Positions 43,804-52,192 of a stretch of 64,000 nucleotides of DNA are shown here, piece after piece. A model generated the notes under the pieces. That model was not told the origin of the DNA. It saw nothing but the letters and a program-made list of their open reading frames with translations, and ran no database searches. How positions within the stretch are numbered: the stretch's first letter is position 1; each line of letters begins with the position of its first letter. The stretch is from an uncultured Lachnospiraceae bacterium (lineage in GTDB: Bacteria > Bacillota > Clostridia > Lachnospirales > Lachnospiraceae). The DNA is taken from the NCBI GenBank assembly GCA_910586255.1, contig CAJUHR010000022.1, positions 10,492-74,491 of the forward strand, written 5' to 3'. The translations under genes were made by a program, and so were the position numbers.

Positions 43804-44102
43804 TTGGCAAAATAAATTTGAAAAAAGCGTTTCTTATCTCTAAATGCAATGTCTATGAAGGGAAATTGAGATTGCATGGTCGTGTCTTAACGGATTTAAA
43901 ATCAGGTGACACTCTGTTTTCTTCAGACCACAGGAATGCGGTAAAAAGACAGGGATTCGTCATTGAAAAAATAAGTGCTTATCGGCATGAATTTGACGAA
44001 ATCAGTGAAAGCATGACCTGCGAACTAATAATTTCGGGGGAGGGATTAGAGCAAAAAGAGGATAGTATATTGTATATAGAAAAAAGAGATGAAAACAGAT
44101 AA
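43800..44102 (+). CDS. Hypothetical protein coupled to the TfoX_C gene
   Basis: A 100-residue protein I do not recognise. The sequence (FLISKCNVYEGKLRLHGRVL, then TDLKSGDTLFS) suggests a small beta-barrel, perhaps OB- or EF-Tu-domain-2-like, since elongation-factor domain 2 homologues share a G.V..G.ik.GD pattern. It begins in an ATGA overlap with the upstream stop, supporting real translation. The GNAT gene starts 34 bases downstream. Confidence 0.65.
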   Translation: MIGKINLKKAFLISKCNVYEGKLRLHGRVLTDLKSGDTLFSSDHRNAVKRQGFVIEKISAYRHEFDEISESMTCELIISGEGLEQKEDSILYIEKRDENR

Positions 44103-44136
44103 AAGATTTCCCGGCTCTGTGGAAGGAGGGGACAAC

Positions 44137-44619
44137 ATGCCATTGGAATTGATGGAAGCATATGACCATGTAAAGGAAGTAGGTGAACTGTTTTCGGAGT
44201 ATACAAGTTTGCTGATCGCGGGGGAACCTTCCTTTAAAAAATATCTGGATATACAGAATTATGAGGAGGAACTGGCACATTTAGAAAGCAAATACGGCGC
44301 TCCCTGGGGCCGGTTGTACCTGGCATACTGGGACGGAAAGCTGGCCGGCTGTGTTGGGCTTAGGAAACTGGACGGCCCAAATTGTGAGATGAAGCGGCTA
44401 TATGTAAGGCCGAATTTTCGGGGGAAACATATTGGGAAAGAATTGGTAGAAAGGATAATAAAGGATGCCAGGGAAATCGGTTATTCCCATATATTGCTGG
44501 ATACACTGCCGTTTCTGAAAGAAGCCATTCACTTATATGAGACATATGGATTTTATAAAACGGAAAGCTATAATAACAGTCCGGTGGAGACTTCGGTCTA
44601 TATGAGGCTGGATTTGTAG
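44137..44619 (+). CDS. GNAT family N-acetyltransferase
   Basis: A 160-residue acetyltransferase. The acetyl-CoA loop reads VRPNFRGKHIGKELVERII (R-x-x-G-x-G/A type), preceded by CEMKRLYV and followed by LLDTLPFLKEAIHLYETYGFYK. Start at 44137 behind GGAAGGAGGGG; the frame from 44089 overlaps the upstream gene. Substrate unknown. Part of the small-gene patchwork between the two hexarate blocks. Confidence 0.88.
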   Translation: MPLELMEAYDHVKEVGELFSEYTSLLIAGEPSFKKYLDIQNYEEELAHLESKYGAPWGRLYLAYWDGKLAGCVGLRKLDGPNCEMKRLYVRPNFRGKHIGKELVERIIKDAREIGYSHILLDTLPFLKEAIHLYETYGFYKTESYNNSPVETSVYMRLDL

Positions 44620-44746
44620 AAGAAAATCCTGGAAGTACGCGTACCGCGGAAGAGGTGAATTTGAGGACGTTGTTTGCGAAAAGATGTAGTGATTATTATT
44701 TGGGATAACGTAACAGAATCACGCAGGAGAAAGAGGAAAAGCCACA

Positions 44747-45004
44747 ATGAAAAGAGGAAAAAATCTACCCCAGATCAAGCTGTCTGATACCCAGAAGGAC
44801 AAGCTGAAGGATGAAATCAAAGCCTTTTATCTGGACGTGCGGGGAGAAGAAATCGGGATGATCGAGCAGCTTCAATTGCTGGAATTATTTGAGGAAAAAT
44901 TGGCGCCGATTATCTATAACAGGGCTCTTGACGACACAAAGAAATGGTTTGGCCAGATGATGGAGAATCTGGATTCCGACTATTATACTTTATACAAAAA
45001 CTAG
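44747..45004 (+). CDS. DUF2164 family protein
   Basis: An 85-residue protein (IKLSDTQKDKLKDEIKAFYL, then EEIGMIEQLQLLELFEEKLA and YNRALDDTKKWF). This matches DUF2164, a small helical family without assigned function. The stop TAG at 45002-45004 lies in the first bases of the MITE-like element that starts at 45001, so the element may have supplied it. Confidence 0.85.
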   Translation: MKRGKNLPQIKLSDTQKDKLKDEIKAFYLDVRGEEIGMIEQLQLLELFEEKLAPIIYNRALDDTKKWFGQMMENLDSDYYTLYKN

Positions 45005-45166
45005 TATAACCCGATTTAAATAACCTTCCATTTCGCTGGCCTGCTTTCCCGATAGCACAAAGAAAAAATGCTCAGCGTAGCACCACTACGCCTCCGCTTT
45101 TTCCTTTGCACTCTCGAAAAAGCATCCTCAACGAAATGGAAAGGTATTTAAATCGGCTTATACTAG
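45001..45166. mobile_element. 166-bp MITE-like element
   Basis: The 35-bp terminal inverted repeats (45001-45035 and 45132-45166, beginning CTAGTATAA and differing at three positions) enclose a non-coding centre. The centre contains a GCGTAG/CTACGC hairpin (45075-45080/45086-45091) and partly complementary AAAAATGCTC/GAAAAAGCATC arms. No transposase is encoded. It lies exactly between the end of one gene and the ribosome site of the next. No clear target duplication beyond the CTAG termini is visible. Confidence 0.75.
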
Positions 45167-45185
45167 GAGTGATGAGGTTTAAGCC

Positions 45186-45701
45186 ATGGTTGTTTTGATC
45201 ACAGGTGCCTCCCACACGGGCAAGACCGCGCTGGCACAAAGGCTGCTGGAAAAATATCAGATGCCCTATCTGTCCATAGATCATTTGAAAATGGGTTTGA
45301 TTCGCAGCAAAAATACCACGCTTACACCAATGAGTGACGAACAGAAACTGACGGATTATCTGTGGCCGGTGGTGGAGGAGATCATAAAGACAGTGATTGA
45401 AAACAGGCAGAATCTGATTGTGGAGGGCTGTTATATTCCCTTTGGCTGGGAAAAGGATTTTGGAGAAGAATATTTGAGGGAAATCCGATATTACTGCCTG
45501 GTGATGAGTGAACCATATATCAAAAGCCATTTTGCTGATATCAAAAGCTTTGCCAATGTGATAGAAGCACGTGTGGATGATGAATGGCTTACCCTGGAAG
45601 CGGTGCTTGAGGAAAACGGCCGGATGCTGGAGCAGTGCCGCAGACATAAGGTGGATCCGGTATGGATTGATGAGAACTATTTGGTGGATTTGGAATTGTA
45701 A
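45186..45701 (+). CDS. P-loop kinase-like protein
   Basis: A 171-residue protein with a Walker A motif at the N-terminus (LITGASHTGKTALA), an LSIDHLKMGLIR segment that fits an acceptor-binding Asp, and NLIVEGCYIPFGW as a Walker-B-like strand. The layout is that of adenylate-kinase-like or Zeta-toxin-like small-molecule kinases. The substrate cannot be told. Start ATG 45186 with AGGAG in the bases just after the MITE-like element. Confidence 0.78.
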   Translation: MVVLITGASHTGKTALAQRLLEKYQMPYLSIDHLKMGLIRSKNTTLTPMSDEQKLTDYLWPVVEEIIKTVIENRQNLIVEGCYIPFGWEKDFGEEYLREIRYYCLVMSEPYIKSHFADIKSFANVIEARVDDEWLTLEAVLEENGRMLEQCRRHKVDPVWIDENYLVDLEL

Positions 45702-45739
45702 TTTCCCGATATAACCGAGAATTGAAGGAGACAGGACAT

Positions 45740-46447
45740 ATGGAGATTGGTGACTATCAGGCCTATATTTCAGCGGAAACTATGATGGGGCCAAACAGCG
45801 CAAGGATATTGGCAGAGTTATTGGATCAATATCCTTTACCGTTTGCTTCGGATGACAGGATTCTCGACTTAGGATGCGGGACAGGGCTGACGAGCCTGAT
45901 CATTGCGAGAGAGACCGGGGCAAGAGTTTTTGCCAATGATTTGTGGATAAGTACAGAAGAGAACGGGAAACGGTTTGCCGAATGGGGGGTCAGAGGACAG
46001 ATAACGCCTGTCTGTGAAGATGCGAACAATCTCCATTTTGAAGAAAGGCAATTTCGTGCTCTGATTAGTATCGATTCCTACCATTATTTTGGGGGAAGCA
46101 AGGGATTTTTTCAGAAAAAGATTTTGCCGTTTATGGAAGATGGCGGTGTGGTTTTGATTGGAATCCCTGGCCTGAAGGAGGAATATGCAGGCTGTGCCAG
46201 GGAACTTCTTTTCGACTGGCTTGGAGAGGACAGCGATTTGTTCAAGAGCCCGAAGCATTGGAAGGAACTCATCGGCGGCAGCGACAGAATCGAGAGGGTG
46301 GAAACCTGGGAAATGGATTGTTTCTGCAAAGCATGGGAGGATTGGCTGGCAACAGATAATCCATATGCCCTGGGCGACAAGAAATATTTTGAAGGGATTA
46401 TCAAGCCATATACTTGTTTTGCGGGCATTTCTATTAAGCTGAAATAG
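45740..46447 (+). CDS. SAM-dependent methyltransferase
   Basis: A 235-residue class I methyltransferase. Motif I reads ILDLGCGTGLTSLIIA near residue 44, motif II FANDLWI and motif IV ALISIDSYHYFGG. The C-terminal part (GSDRIERVETWEMDCFCKAW) probably forms the acceptor lid. The start at 45740 follows GAAGGAG; the frame opens 18 bases earlier. Substrate unknown; small-molecule type rather than nucleic acid, judging by the lack of added domains. Confidence 0.87.
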   Translation: MEIGDYQAYISAETMMGPNSARILAELLDQYPLPFASDDRILDLGCGTGLTSLIIARETGARVFANDLWISTEENGKRFAEWGVRGQITPVCEDANNLHFEERQFRALISIDSYHYFGGSKGFFQKKILPFMEDGGVVLIGIPGLKEEYAGCARELLFDWLGEDSDLFKSPKHWKELIGGSDRIERVETWEMDCFCKAWEDWLATDNPYALGDKKYFEGIIKPYTCFAGISIKLK

Positions 46448-46514
46448 GCATAGTAGCGGGAGTGTTTTTCCGAAAGTGGAGTGAAAATATTACAGAAAGT
46501 GAGGGGGAAAGTAT

Positions 46515-47438
46515 ATGAAATATCTGCCGCCGGTGATAGAGAAAATGTATAAGGAAAAAGGCCTTCATGATCTGGATTTTTTTGCCATGACCAATGCTCT
46601 TGACTGGTCACAGCAGGGGAATGACGACCTGGTTTTGGAGCCGTTGATTCAATATTTGTCCCAGTGGCCGGATGAAGTGATTTTTGTATTTGAGGACAAG
46701 ATGGCAGAACTTTTGCATGGACTGGACAGGCCAGAGATTGCCCGGCGTACCTACCGGTCGGATAAATATTTTTCCGGAGACGGTTTCCTCTATGCCCGGT
46801 GCGTGGCGCTGGTAAATGGGCGGGCTTATTATCAAAAGATTCTGGATGGGAGAAGGAAGCTGGACGGGGATAAGGAATTTGAGGCAATTTTGTATGCTCC
46901 CAGGAAGGCATGGGCCAGAAAGCACCACAAAGCCCCCTCGGACTATCCTCATATGGCCAGCCCGGATTATGAGACCGGAAGCAATGAGGCATGCTGGCAG
47001 CCGGAAAATCTGTGGACAGAGCATGCTCTTTCTCTTGGGTGGAAATTATCAGTTCCAAGGGATTGGAGGCAGGAGGAAGGAGAAGGCGGGGAGGCAGTGT
47101 TTTATCCTCCGGAGGGGGAGCTTACGGTGCGGATAACCCCTTTCTATGCAGAGAAATCCGGCAAGCCTGCCCCGGCAAAGGTTATGGAGCAGGCGTTTCT
47201 GCAAACGATCCCCACTCAGGCTGTGGGGATGAAGCCGGAGGGCTGTGGACTTGCAGGCTTCCGTCTGCGGTTTTTTGAAAACAGCGAGACAGAGGGAGGG
47301 CGGTCTGTGCACCATATCTATGCCGGGTATTTTGCCAGGGGAGAACTTCTGACGGTAAATGTTTTGGGAAGAAGCAGGGAGGAGTGCCGAAAGGCCATGG
47401 AATTATTGCAGACCTTGCAGAAAACAGAGGGGCAGTAA
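46515..47438 (+). CDS. DUF4240 domain protein
   Basis: A 307-residue soluble protein. The N-terminal ~130 residues resemble DUF4240 (DFFAMTNALDWSQQGNDDLV, LIQYLSQWPDEVIFVFED, DGFLYARCVALVNG). The C-terminal half (WKLSVPRDWRQEE, FYPPEGELTVRITPFY) appears to be a separate beta-rich domain. The function of DUF4240 is unknown; some copies sit near WGR or toxin-immunity genes. ATG 46515 after GAGGGGGAAAG. A terminator hairpin follows at 47538. Confidence 0.72.
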   Translation: MKYLPPVIEKMYKEKGLHDLDFFAMTNALDWSQQGNDDLVLEPLIQYLSQWPDEVIFVFEDKMAELLHGLDRPEIARRTYRSDKYFSGDGFLYARCVALVNGRAYYQKILDGRRKLDGDKEFEAILYAPRKAWARKHHKAPSDYPHMASPDYETGSNEACWQPENLWTEHALSLGWKLSVPRDWRQEEGEGGEAVFYPPEGELTVRITPFYAEKSGKPAPAKVMEQAFLQTIPTQAVGMKPEGCGLAGFRLRFFENSETEGGRSVHHIYAGYFARGELLTVNVLGRSREECRKAMELLQTLQKTEGQ

Positions 47439-47537
47439 CATGGTTTTCCCTGAGAATAGAGTCCTGTCTTGATATTTCTGATCTTCTTCATCTGGATTTT
47501 TCACAATTTAAGAATTAAACATGATGCAGAAAGTGAT

Positions 47538-47565
47538 AAGGCGCGGCGTTAAGCCGGCCTTTTTG
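47538..47565 (+). terminator. Terminator after the DUF4240 gene
   Basis: AAGGC-G-CGGC pairs with GCCGGCCTT around GTTAA, followed by TTTTT. It lies between the patchwork genes and the LysR pseudogene. Confidence 0.75.
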
Positions 47566-47590
47566 CTGTTCTGTCGCGACTCAGACCATT

Positions 47591-48113
47591 CTACCCTTTC
47601 TCCGGATTCCAGTAGGCAGCTGCCAGTTCGATGAAATAGCGGGCAGCCTTGGGAAGATAAGCGCCCTTTCGGTAGGAGGCCACAATATCCCAGGCGGGAT
47701 GGCTGTCAGGAACCACAAGAAAGATTTCCTACGTGGCCGGCAGAATATATTCGTCATCAGTGCGGTGCCCCTCACAAAGTGTCTGAAAGCCTAAATCCAG
47801 CTCTTCTCGGGCAATGAGTGGCTGCTGCTTGCGGACGCTCAGCTCGGATGGTTCCACGAGAATGTCGGGATACTTCTGAATGGAAGAGAGGGTATACATA
47901 GGAGAACATATTGGTACCCCGGCCGGGAGTAAAGACCAGGGTCGAACGCCAGTCTGTGCGGGAGCGGTGGAATAGCTGAAGATACAGCTCCCGTTCCAGG
48001 CGCAGCAGCAACTGGTTGAGAGCGGGCTGGGTCAAATGCAGTTTTTCGGCGGCGCGGGTAATGTTGTTTTCCTCGGCGATCTTTAGGATGTATTTGATTT
48101 GTCGGGTGTCCAT
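47591..48113 (-). pseudogene. LysR-family regulator pseudogene
   Basis: From 48113 the minus strand reads MDTRQIKYILKIAEENNITR, then AAEKLHLTQPALNQ, nearly identical to the intact LysR at 49972-50928 (MDTKQIEYILKIAEENNITR). It then jumps from RSRTDW straight to FTPGRGTNMF, an in-frame loss of ~38 residues. A frameshift follows, then KYPDILVEPSELSVRKQQ, a TAG in LPAT-stop-EIFLVVP, and a second large deletion joining VPDSHP to AWDIVASYRKGAYLPKAARYF. It is divergent from the galactarate dehydratase gene, the classic position of a LysR regulator, and is now dead. Confidence 0.85.
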
Positions 48114-48434
48114 GGGAGGCCTCCTGCTTGTGTGGGGAGGTCAAGGCTGGTGTTGGCAGATTTGGGAATTTAATGGCGGTCTTGGTCTGTCGGATTTTTG
48201 ACCCTGGTATCATAGCATAAGGAAAGGAAAAATAAAATATTTGCGCCAATAAAAGTTCTCTAAAATAAAGTTTGAGACGTCTAATTTTTATCAATTTTAC
48301 ATTTAAAAGTATTATGGGTAAAATAAAGACAGAACAACAAATCAAACGGGGAAGCGAGGGCGGAGATTGTGGTAGTATGCCAGGCGGGCCAGACACATTC
48401 CGGACAGCTTTCTCGTCAAACGAGGAGGAGCGGA

Positions 48435-49955
48435 ATGGCGAAACGAAAATATGTCCGAATCAAGGAGCAGGACAATGTGGTCGTGGTGGTGCAGGACACG
48501 GCAAAGGGGACAGAGATTATGGAAGGGCTGACGGTCAATGAGGATGTCCCCCAGGCACACAAGGTGGCGCTTATGGATATACCGGCCGGCGGGGAGATTA
48601 TCCGGTACGGGGTGGTTTTAGGATATGCAATCCGGGATATCAAAAAGGGGGACTGGATCAATGAGCATATGCTGGAGCTGCCGGAAAGTCCTTCTGTGGA
48701 GGACATGCCCTACGGCACGAACCTGGTGCCCATGGAGGAGCTTCCATTGCCTGTCCGCACCACCTGGATGGGGTATAAAAATACCGAAGGGCCGGCAGGA
48801 ACGAGAAATCTTTTGGGGATTGTGACCACCGTCCAGTGCGCGGCGGGAGTTCTTAAGGTGGCAGTGGAGCGGATAAAAAAAGAGCTGCTTCCCAAATATC
48901 CCAACGTGGACGGGGTGGTGGCAGTGACCCATCCCTATGGCTGCGGGGTGGCCATCAATGCGCCCATGGCCTACATACCCATTCGGGCCATCACCAATGT
49001 GATCCGCCATCCGAATTTTGGCGGGGAGATCATGGTGGTGGGACTGGGCTGTGAGAAGCTGACTTATGACCGGGTGCTGCCGGCGGAGGATATCAATCCG
49101 GAGAATGTGCTGACGCTGCAGGATTATGCGGGACATGACGCCATGATGAACGCCATCATGGAGATGGCAGAAAAAAAGCTTGAGAGACTGAACCGGCGGA
49201 CGAGAGAGGAGCTTCCCTTAAGCCAGCTATTGGTGGGAATGCAGTGCGGGGGAAGCGATGCCTTCTCCGGCGTGTCGGCCAATCCCAGCGCGGGCTATGC
49301 GGCGGATATGCTGGTGCGGGGCGGCGGGACGGTCATGTTTTCGGAGGTGACGGAGGTTCGGGACGGAGTGCATATGCTGGCGGCCAGATGTGCCAATGCC
49401 CATACCCGTGACCGGCTGGCGGAGGAGATGAAATGGTACGATGACTATCTGGCTCAGGGTGGCGTGGGCCGTGACGCCAACCCTACGCCGGGCAACAAAA
49501 AGGGCGGTCTGGCCAATATCGTGGAGAAGGCCATGGGAAGCATTGCCAAGAGCGGAACCAGCCAGATCGTGGAGGTGCTCTCCCCGGCGGAGAAGCCCAC
49601 GAAGCACGGGCTGATCTACGCGGCGACTCCGGCCAGCGATATTGTCTGCGGCCCCAGCCAGGTAGCCAGCGGCATTGGCCTGCAGGTGTTTATGACCGGG
49701 CGGGGAACCCCCTACGGCCTGGATATCAGCCCGGTGATCAAGGTGTGCAGCCGCAATGAGATGAAGGATCACTGGTTTGACCTGATCGATATTTCTGCCG
49801 GTGATGTGGCTACCGGAGAAAAGACCATTGCCCAGGTGGGGACGGAGATCTTTGAGTTTATTTTGGCAGTGGCCAGCGGCGAGGCGGAGCCTTACAGCGA
49901 CAAATATGGGTTCCACAATGACATGTGCATCTTTAATCCGGCGCCGATCACCTGA
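48435..49955 (+). CDS. garD: Galactarate dehydratase (UxaA/GarD family)
   Basis: A 506-residue enzyme of the UxaA/GarD family. An N-terminal SAF-like domain (KVALMDIPAGGEIIRYGVVL) is followed by the catalytic part with GPAGTRNLLGIV, THPYGCG, LGCEK, GMQCGGSDAFSG and GIGLQVFMTGRGTP. The family dehydrates galactarate or altronate using iron. The GarD assignment (galactarate to 5-keto-4-deoxyglucarate) is favoured by the glucarate dehydratase and tartronate-semialdehyde genes nearby. ATG 48435 follows GAGGAGG; the longer frame from 48369 is unsupported. It heads block 2, converges with an intact LysR gene and diverges from the dead one. Confidence 0.88.
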   Translation: MAKRKYVRIKEQDNVVVVVQDTAKGTEIMEGLTVNEDVPQAHKVALMDIPAGGEIIRYGVVLGYAIRDIKKGDWINEHMLELPESPSVEDMPYGTNLVPMEELPLPVRTTWMGYKNTEGPAGTRNLLGIVTTVQCAAGVLKVAVERIKKELLPKYPNVDGVVAVTHPYGCGVAINAPMAYIPIRAITNVIRHPNFGGEIMVVGLGCEKLTYDRVLPAEDINPENVLTLQDYAGHDAMMNAIMEMAEKKLERLNRRTREELPLSQLLVGMQCGGSDAFSGVSANPSAGYAADMLVRGGGTVMFSEVTEVRDGVHMLAARCANAHTRDRLAEEMKWYDDYLAQGGVGRDANPTPGNKKGGLANIVEKAMGSIAKSGTSQIVEVLSPAEKPTKHGLIYAATPASDIVCGPSQVASGIGLQVFMTGRGTPYGLDISPVIKVCSRNEMKDHWFDLIDISAGDVATGEKTIAQVGTEIFEFILAVASGEAEPYSDKYGFHNDMCIFNPAPIT

Positions 49956-49971
49956 TGCGGCAGAGGGAAAT

Positions 49972-50928
49972 TCAGACAAGATCAATATCGGTCAGATGAA
50001 CCCGGTTGGGGTGGTCGAAGGGATTGCTGTTCCAGTGCTCCTTCACCATCTCGATGAAAAGGCGGGCGGGCTTGCTTAGATAGGAATTCCGCTTATAGCT
50101 GGCCGCAACATGCCAGCTGGGGTGATCGGGCATCCGGAAAAAAGCGATATCATGATTTGTTCGGCGCATATAGTAGGAGGGCACCAGCCCGCAGCAAAGG
50201 TTGGTCTGTACCATGTAAATGATGGTATTGTTGTTGTGGGTCTCAAACAAAAGATTGGGGGTAAAGCCGGCCCGCTCAAATATATCATTGGCCAAGGCCC
50301 GCATGGTGGAATCCTTTTCCAGAAGGACAAAGGGCTCATATTGTAGCTGCCGGATGTCCATGACAGCCAAGGGTTTCCCCGGGGGCGCGGCACAGGCGCC
50401 TAAAGGATGACCGGCAGGGATGGCCAAAAGGATTTCCTCCTTTACCAAAATGATGTAATTGTCATTGGTATGATCCTCCTGGCGCAGGGTAAGAAAGGCG
50501 ATATCCAGGTGGTCATCGGCGATCATCTTTTGCAGCTCCCGCACGCTCTTTTCTACCGGCTCCACGAAGATATCCGGATATTTCTGGCGGAAAAGCGGAT
50601 AAATGGAGGTAAACATGTTGATGCCCCGGCCGGGGGTGAAGCCGATGGAGAGCCGCCCCCGCCGGGTGGCGGCGATATCGCTTATCTGATTGTAGGTGTC
50701 CTTTTTCAGGCGCAGGATCTCCCGGGCATTGCGCAGGTAGACCTCCCCGGCCTCGGTGGGACGCCAGTTAGTCCGGGAGCGGTAAAACAGCGGGGTGCCC
50801 AGTTCCTTTTCCAGCTTTAGAAGCTGTTGGTTTAAGGCGGACTGGGTGAGAAAGAGCTTGTCCGCTGCCCGGGTAATGTTGTTTTCCTCGGCAATTTTCA
50901 GGATATACTCGATTTGCTTTGTATCCAT
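49972..50928 (-). CDS. LysR-family transcriptional regulator
   Basis: A 318-residue LysR regulator. The N-terminal winged HTH (NNITRAADKLFLTQSALNQQLLKLEKEL) is followed by a full substrate-binding domain (GRLSIGFTPGRGINMFTSIY, LDIAFLTLR, PFVLLEKDSTMRALANDIF). Start at 50928 behind AGAAAGG; the open frame beyond it to 51081 is AT-rich leader. It is convergent with garD and, with its dead twin, probably controls the hexarate genes. Its own upstream region (50929-51080) is AT-rich and likely autoregulated. Confidence 0.92.
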   Translation of the reverse strand: MDTKQIEYILKIAEENNITRAADKLFLTQSALNQQLLKLEKELGTPLFYRSRTNWRPTEAGEVYLRNAREILRLKKDTYNQISDIAATRRGRLSIGFTPGRGINMFTSIYPLFRQKYPDIFVEPVEKSVRELQKMIADDHLDIAFLTLRQEDHTNDNYIILVKEEILLAIPAGHPLGACAAPPGKPLAVMDIRQLQYEPFVLLEKDSTMRALANDIFERAGFTPNLLFETHNNNTIIYMVQTNLCCGLVPSYYMRRTNHDIAFFRMPDHPSWHVAASYKRNSYLSKPARLFIEMVKEHWNSNPFDHPNRVHLTDIDLV

Positions 50929-51167
50929 AGTGTCCTTTCTGGTAATATATTTCCTTTTTTGGCCAAAAGTGCACGGATTACTATTAAAAATATTAAGAGA
51001 ATATGAAATACTAGTAATTTTACTTCTTATATAAGATACAGTATAATAAAAGCATAAGGAACAGGAAACAAAAAACAGCATAGAGCAGGGCTCACAAGGC
51101 GCGAAGGAGAGGTCGTCATAAGCCGCTATCCAGCAGACAGAAGCAGCCCACAGAGAACAGGTATCAC

Positions 51168-52034
51168 TTACAGGGTGCCGGCCAGATCCATCAGATAGAG
51201 CAGCTCCGGAAAGGGGTCAAAGCTCAGCAGCGCTTCGGTGGGCGCCTGCCGGACAGAAACGGGACGGGCCAGGAAGCGGCCGCGGATAAAGACGTCCATC
51301 TGACTGCCATGAACACTGATTGCTACATAGCCGGGAGTATATTCCGCCAGTTTTTTCAGCTCGCCAAGGAAACGGCCGGGCAGAGCGCAAGCTTCCTCCG
51401 TGACCGGATGATAAAGGACAAAGCTTTTGGCCAGATCCGGATCGCTGATCTTTGACGGAGTGAGCAGAGATTCCCGGGAAAAGAATTCCATGCGGATGGG
51501 GGTGGGAACCGAGGTTTCGTGGAGAAGACGGAAATTCATACCCGTATCTTTTGAGAGCTCGATATGAGTCCAGACCCCTGTGTTGAAATGGACGCGGTTT
51601 TTACCCTTTTCCACCAGCTTGAAATCCTGTGCCAGGGTGGCATCGCAGAGAGAGACGGAGAGCCCCCGCAGGCAGCCGGAGAGCTCCCAGCACAGAAGGG
51701 GAGTGCCGGATTCCTGACGAAAGGGCATGAGCTGGGCGCTTTTTAAAAGATCCGTTGTCATATGGGAGGCATTTTTCTCGGAGACGGTGTCCATGCCCAG
51801 CTTCGGACAGAGGGTGCGCTCCAGATTCGCCTGAATAAAGGCGTTCACATATGTCTTCTGCCGGCGGCGGACAATGAACAGATGAAAGAGCAGGGCAATG
51901 GCCAGAACGACCAGGGTCAGAAGGCGGTTCTTGAAGACAAAGACCAGGGCGGCAATAAGGAGCAGCAGAAGAAGGAGCACCTGCATGCGGTATCGGCGGT
52001 ACATTTGCTGAAGGTCAAAAATGGAGTGTTTCAT
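51168..52034 (-). CDS. Unknown membrane-anchored protein
   Basis: A 288-residue protein with two N-terminal hydrophobic segments (~residues 18-55, LLLLLLLIAALVFVF and LLTLVVLAIALLFHLFIV) and a large soluble domain beyond residue 60. A basic RRRQK stretch after the second helix suggests that the domain is cytoplasmic. I do not recognise the family; it is reminiscent of DUF3137-like proteins. It sits between the LysR and TctC genes on the minus strand, and its role in the locus is unknown. Confidence 0.7.
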   Translation of the reverse strand: MKHSIFDLQQMYRRYRMQVLLLLLLLIAALVFVFKNRLLTLVVLAIALLFHLFIVRRRQKTYVNAFIQANLERTLCPKLGMDTVSEKNASHMTTDLLKSAQLMPFRQESGTPLLCWELSGCLRGLSVSLCDATLAQDFKLVEKGKNRVHFNTGVWTHIELSKDTGMNFRLLHETSVPTPIRMEFFSRESLLTPSKISDPDLAKSFVLYHPVTEEACALPGRFLGELKKLAEYTPGYVAISVHGSQMDVFIRGRFLARPVSVRQAPTEALLSFDPFPELLYLMDLAGTL

Positions 52035-52192
52035 AGAAGATATCCTTTCCTGAATCAGTATAAGATAAGAATCTGTAATTGGCTTTCATGGACATTGTAC
52101 CATAAAACCCTGCTTTTAGAAACAGGGCAAATGACAAAGGTAGTTATGCATTACCAAATAAATATAAAAAATTTATAAGGGAGGTTTTTCAC

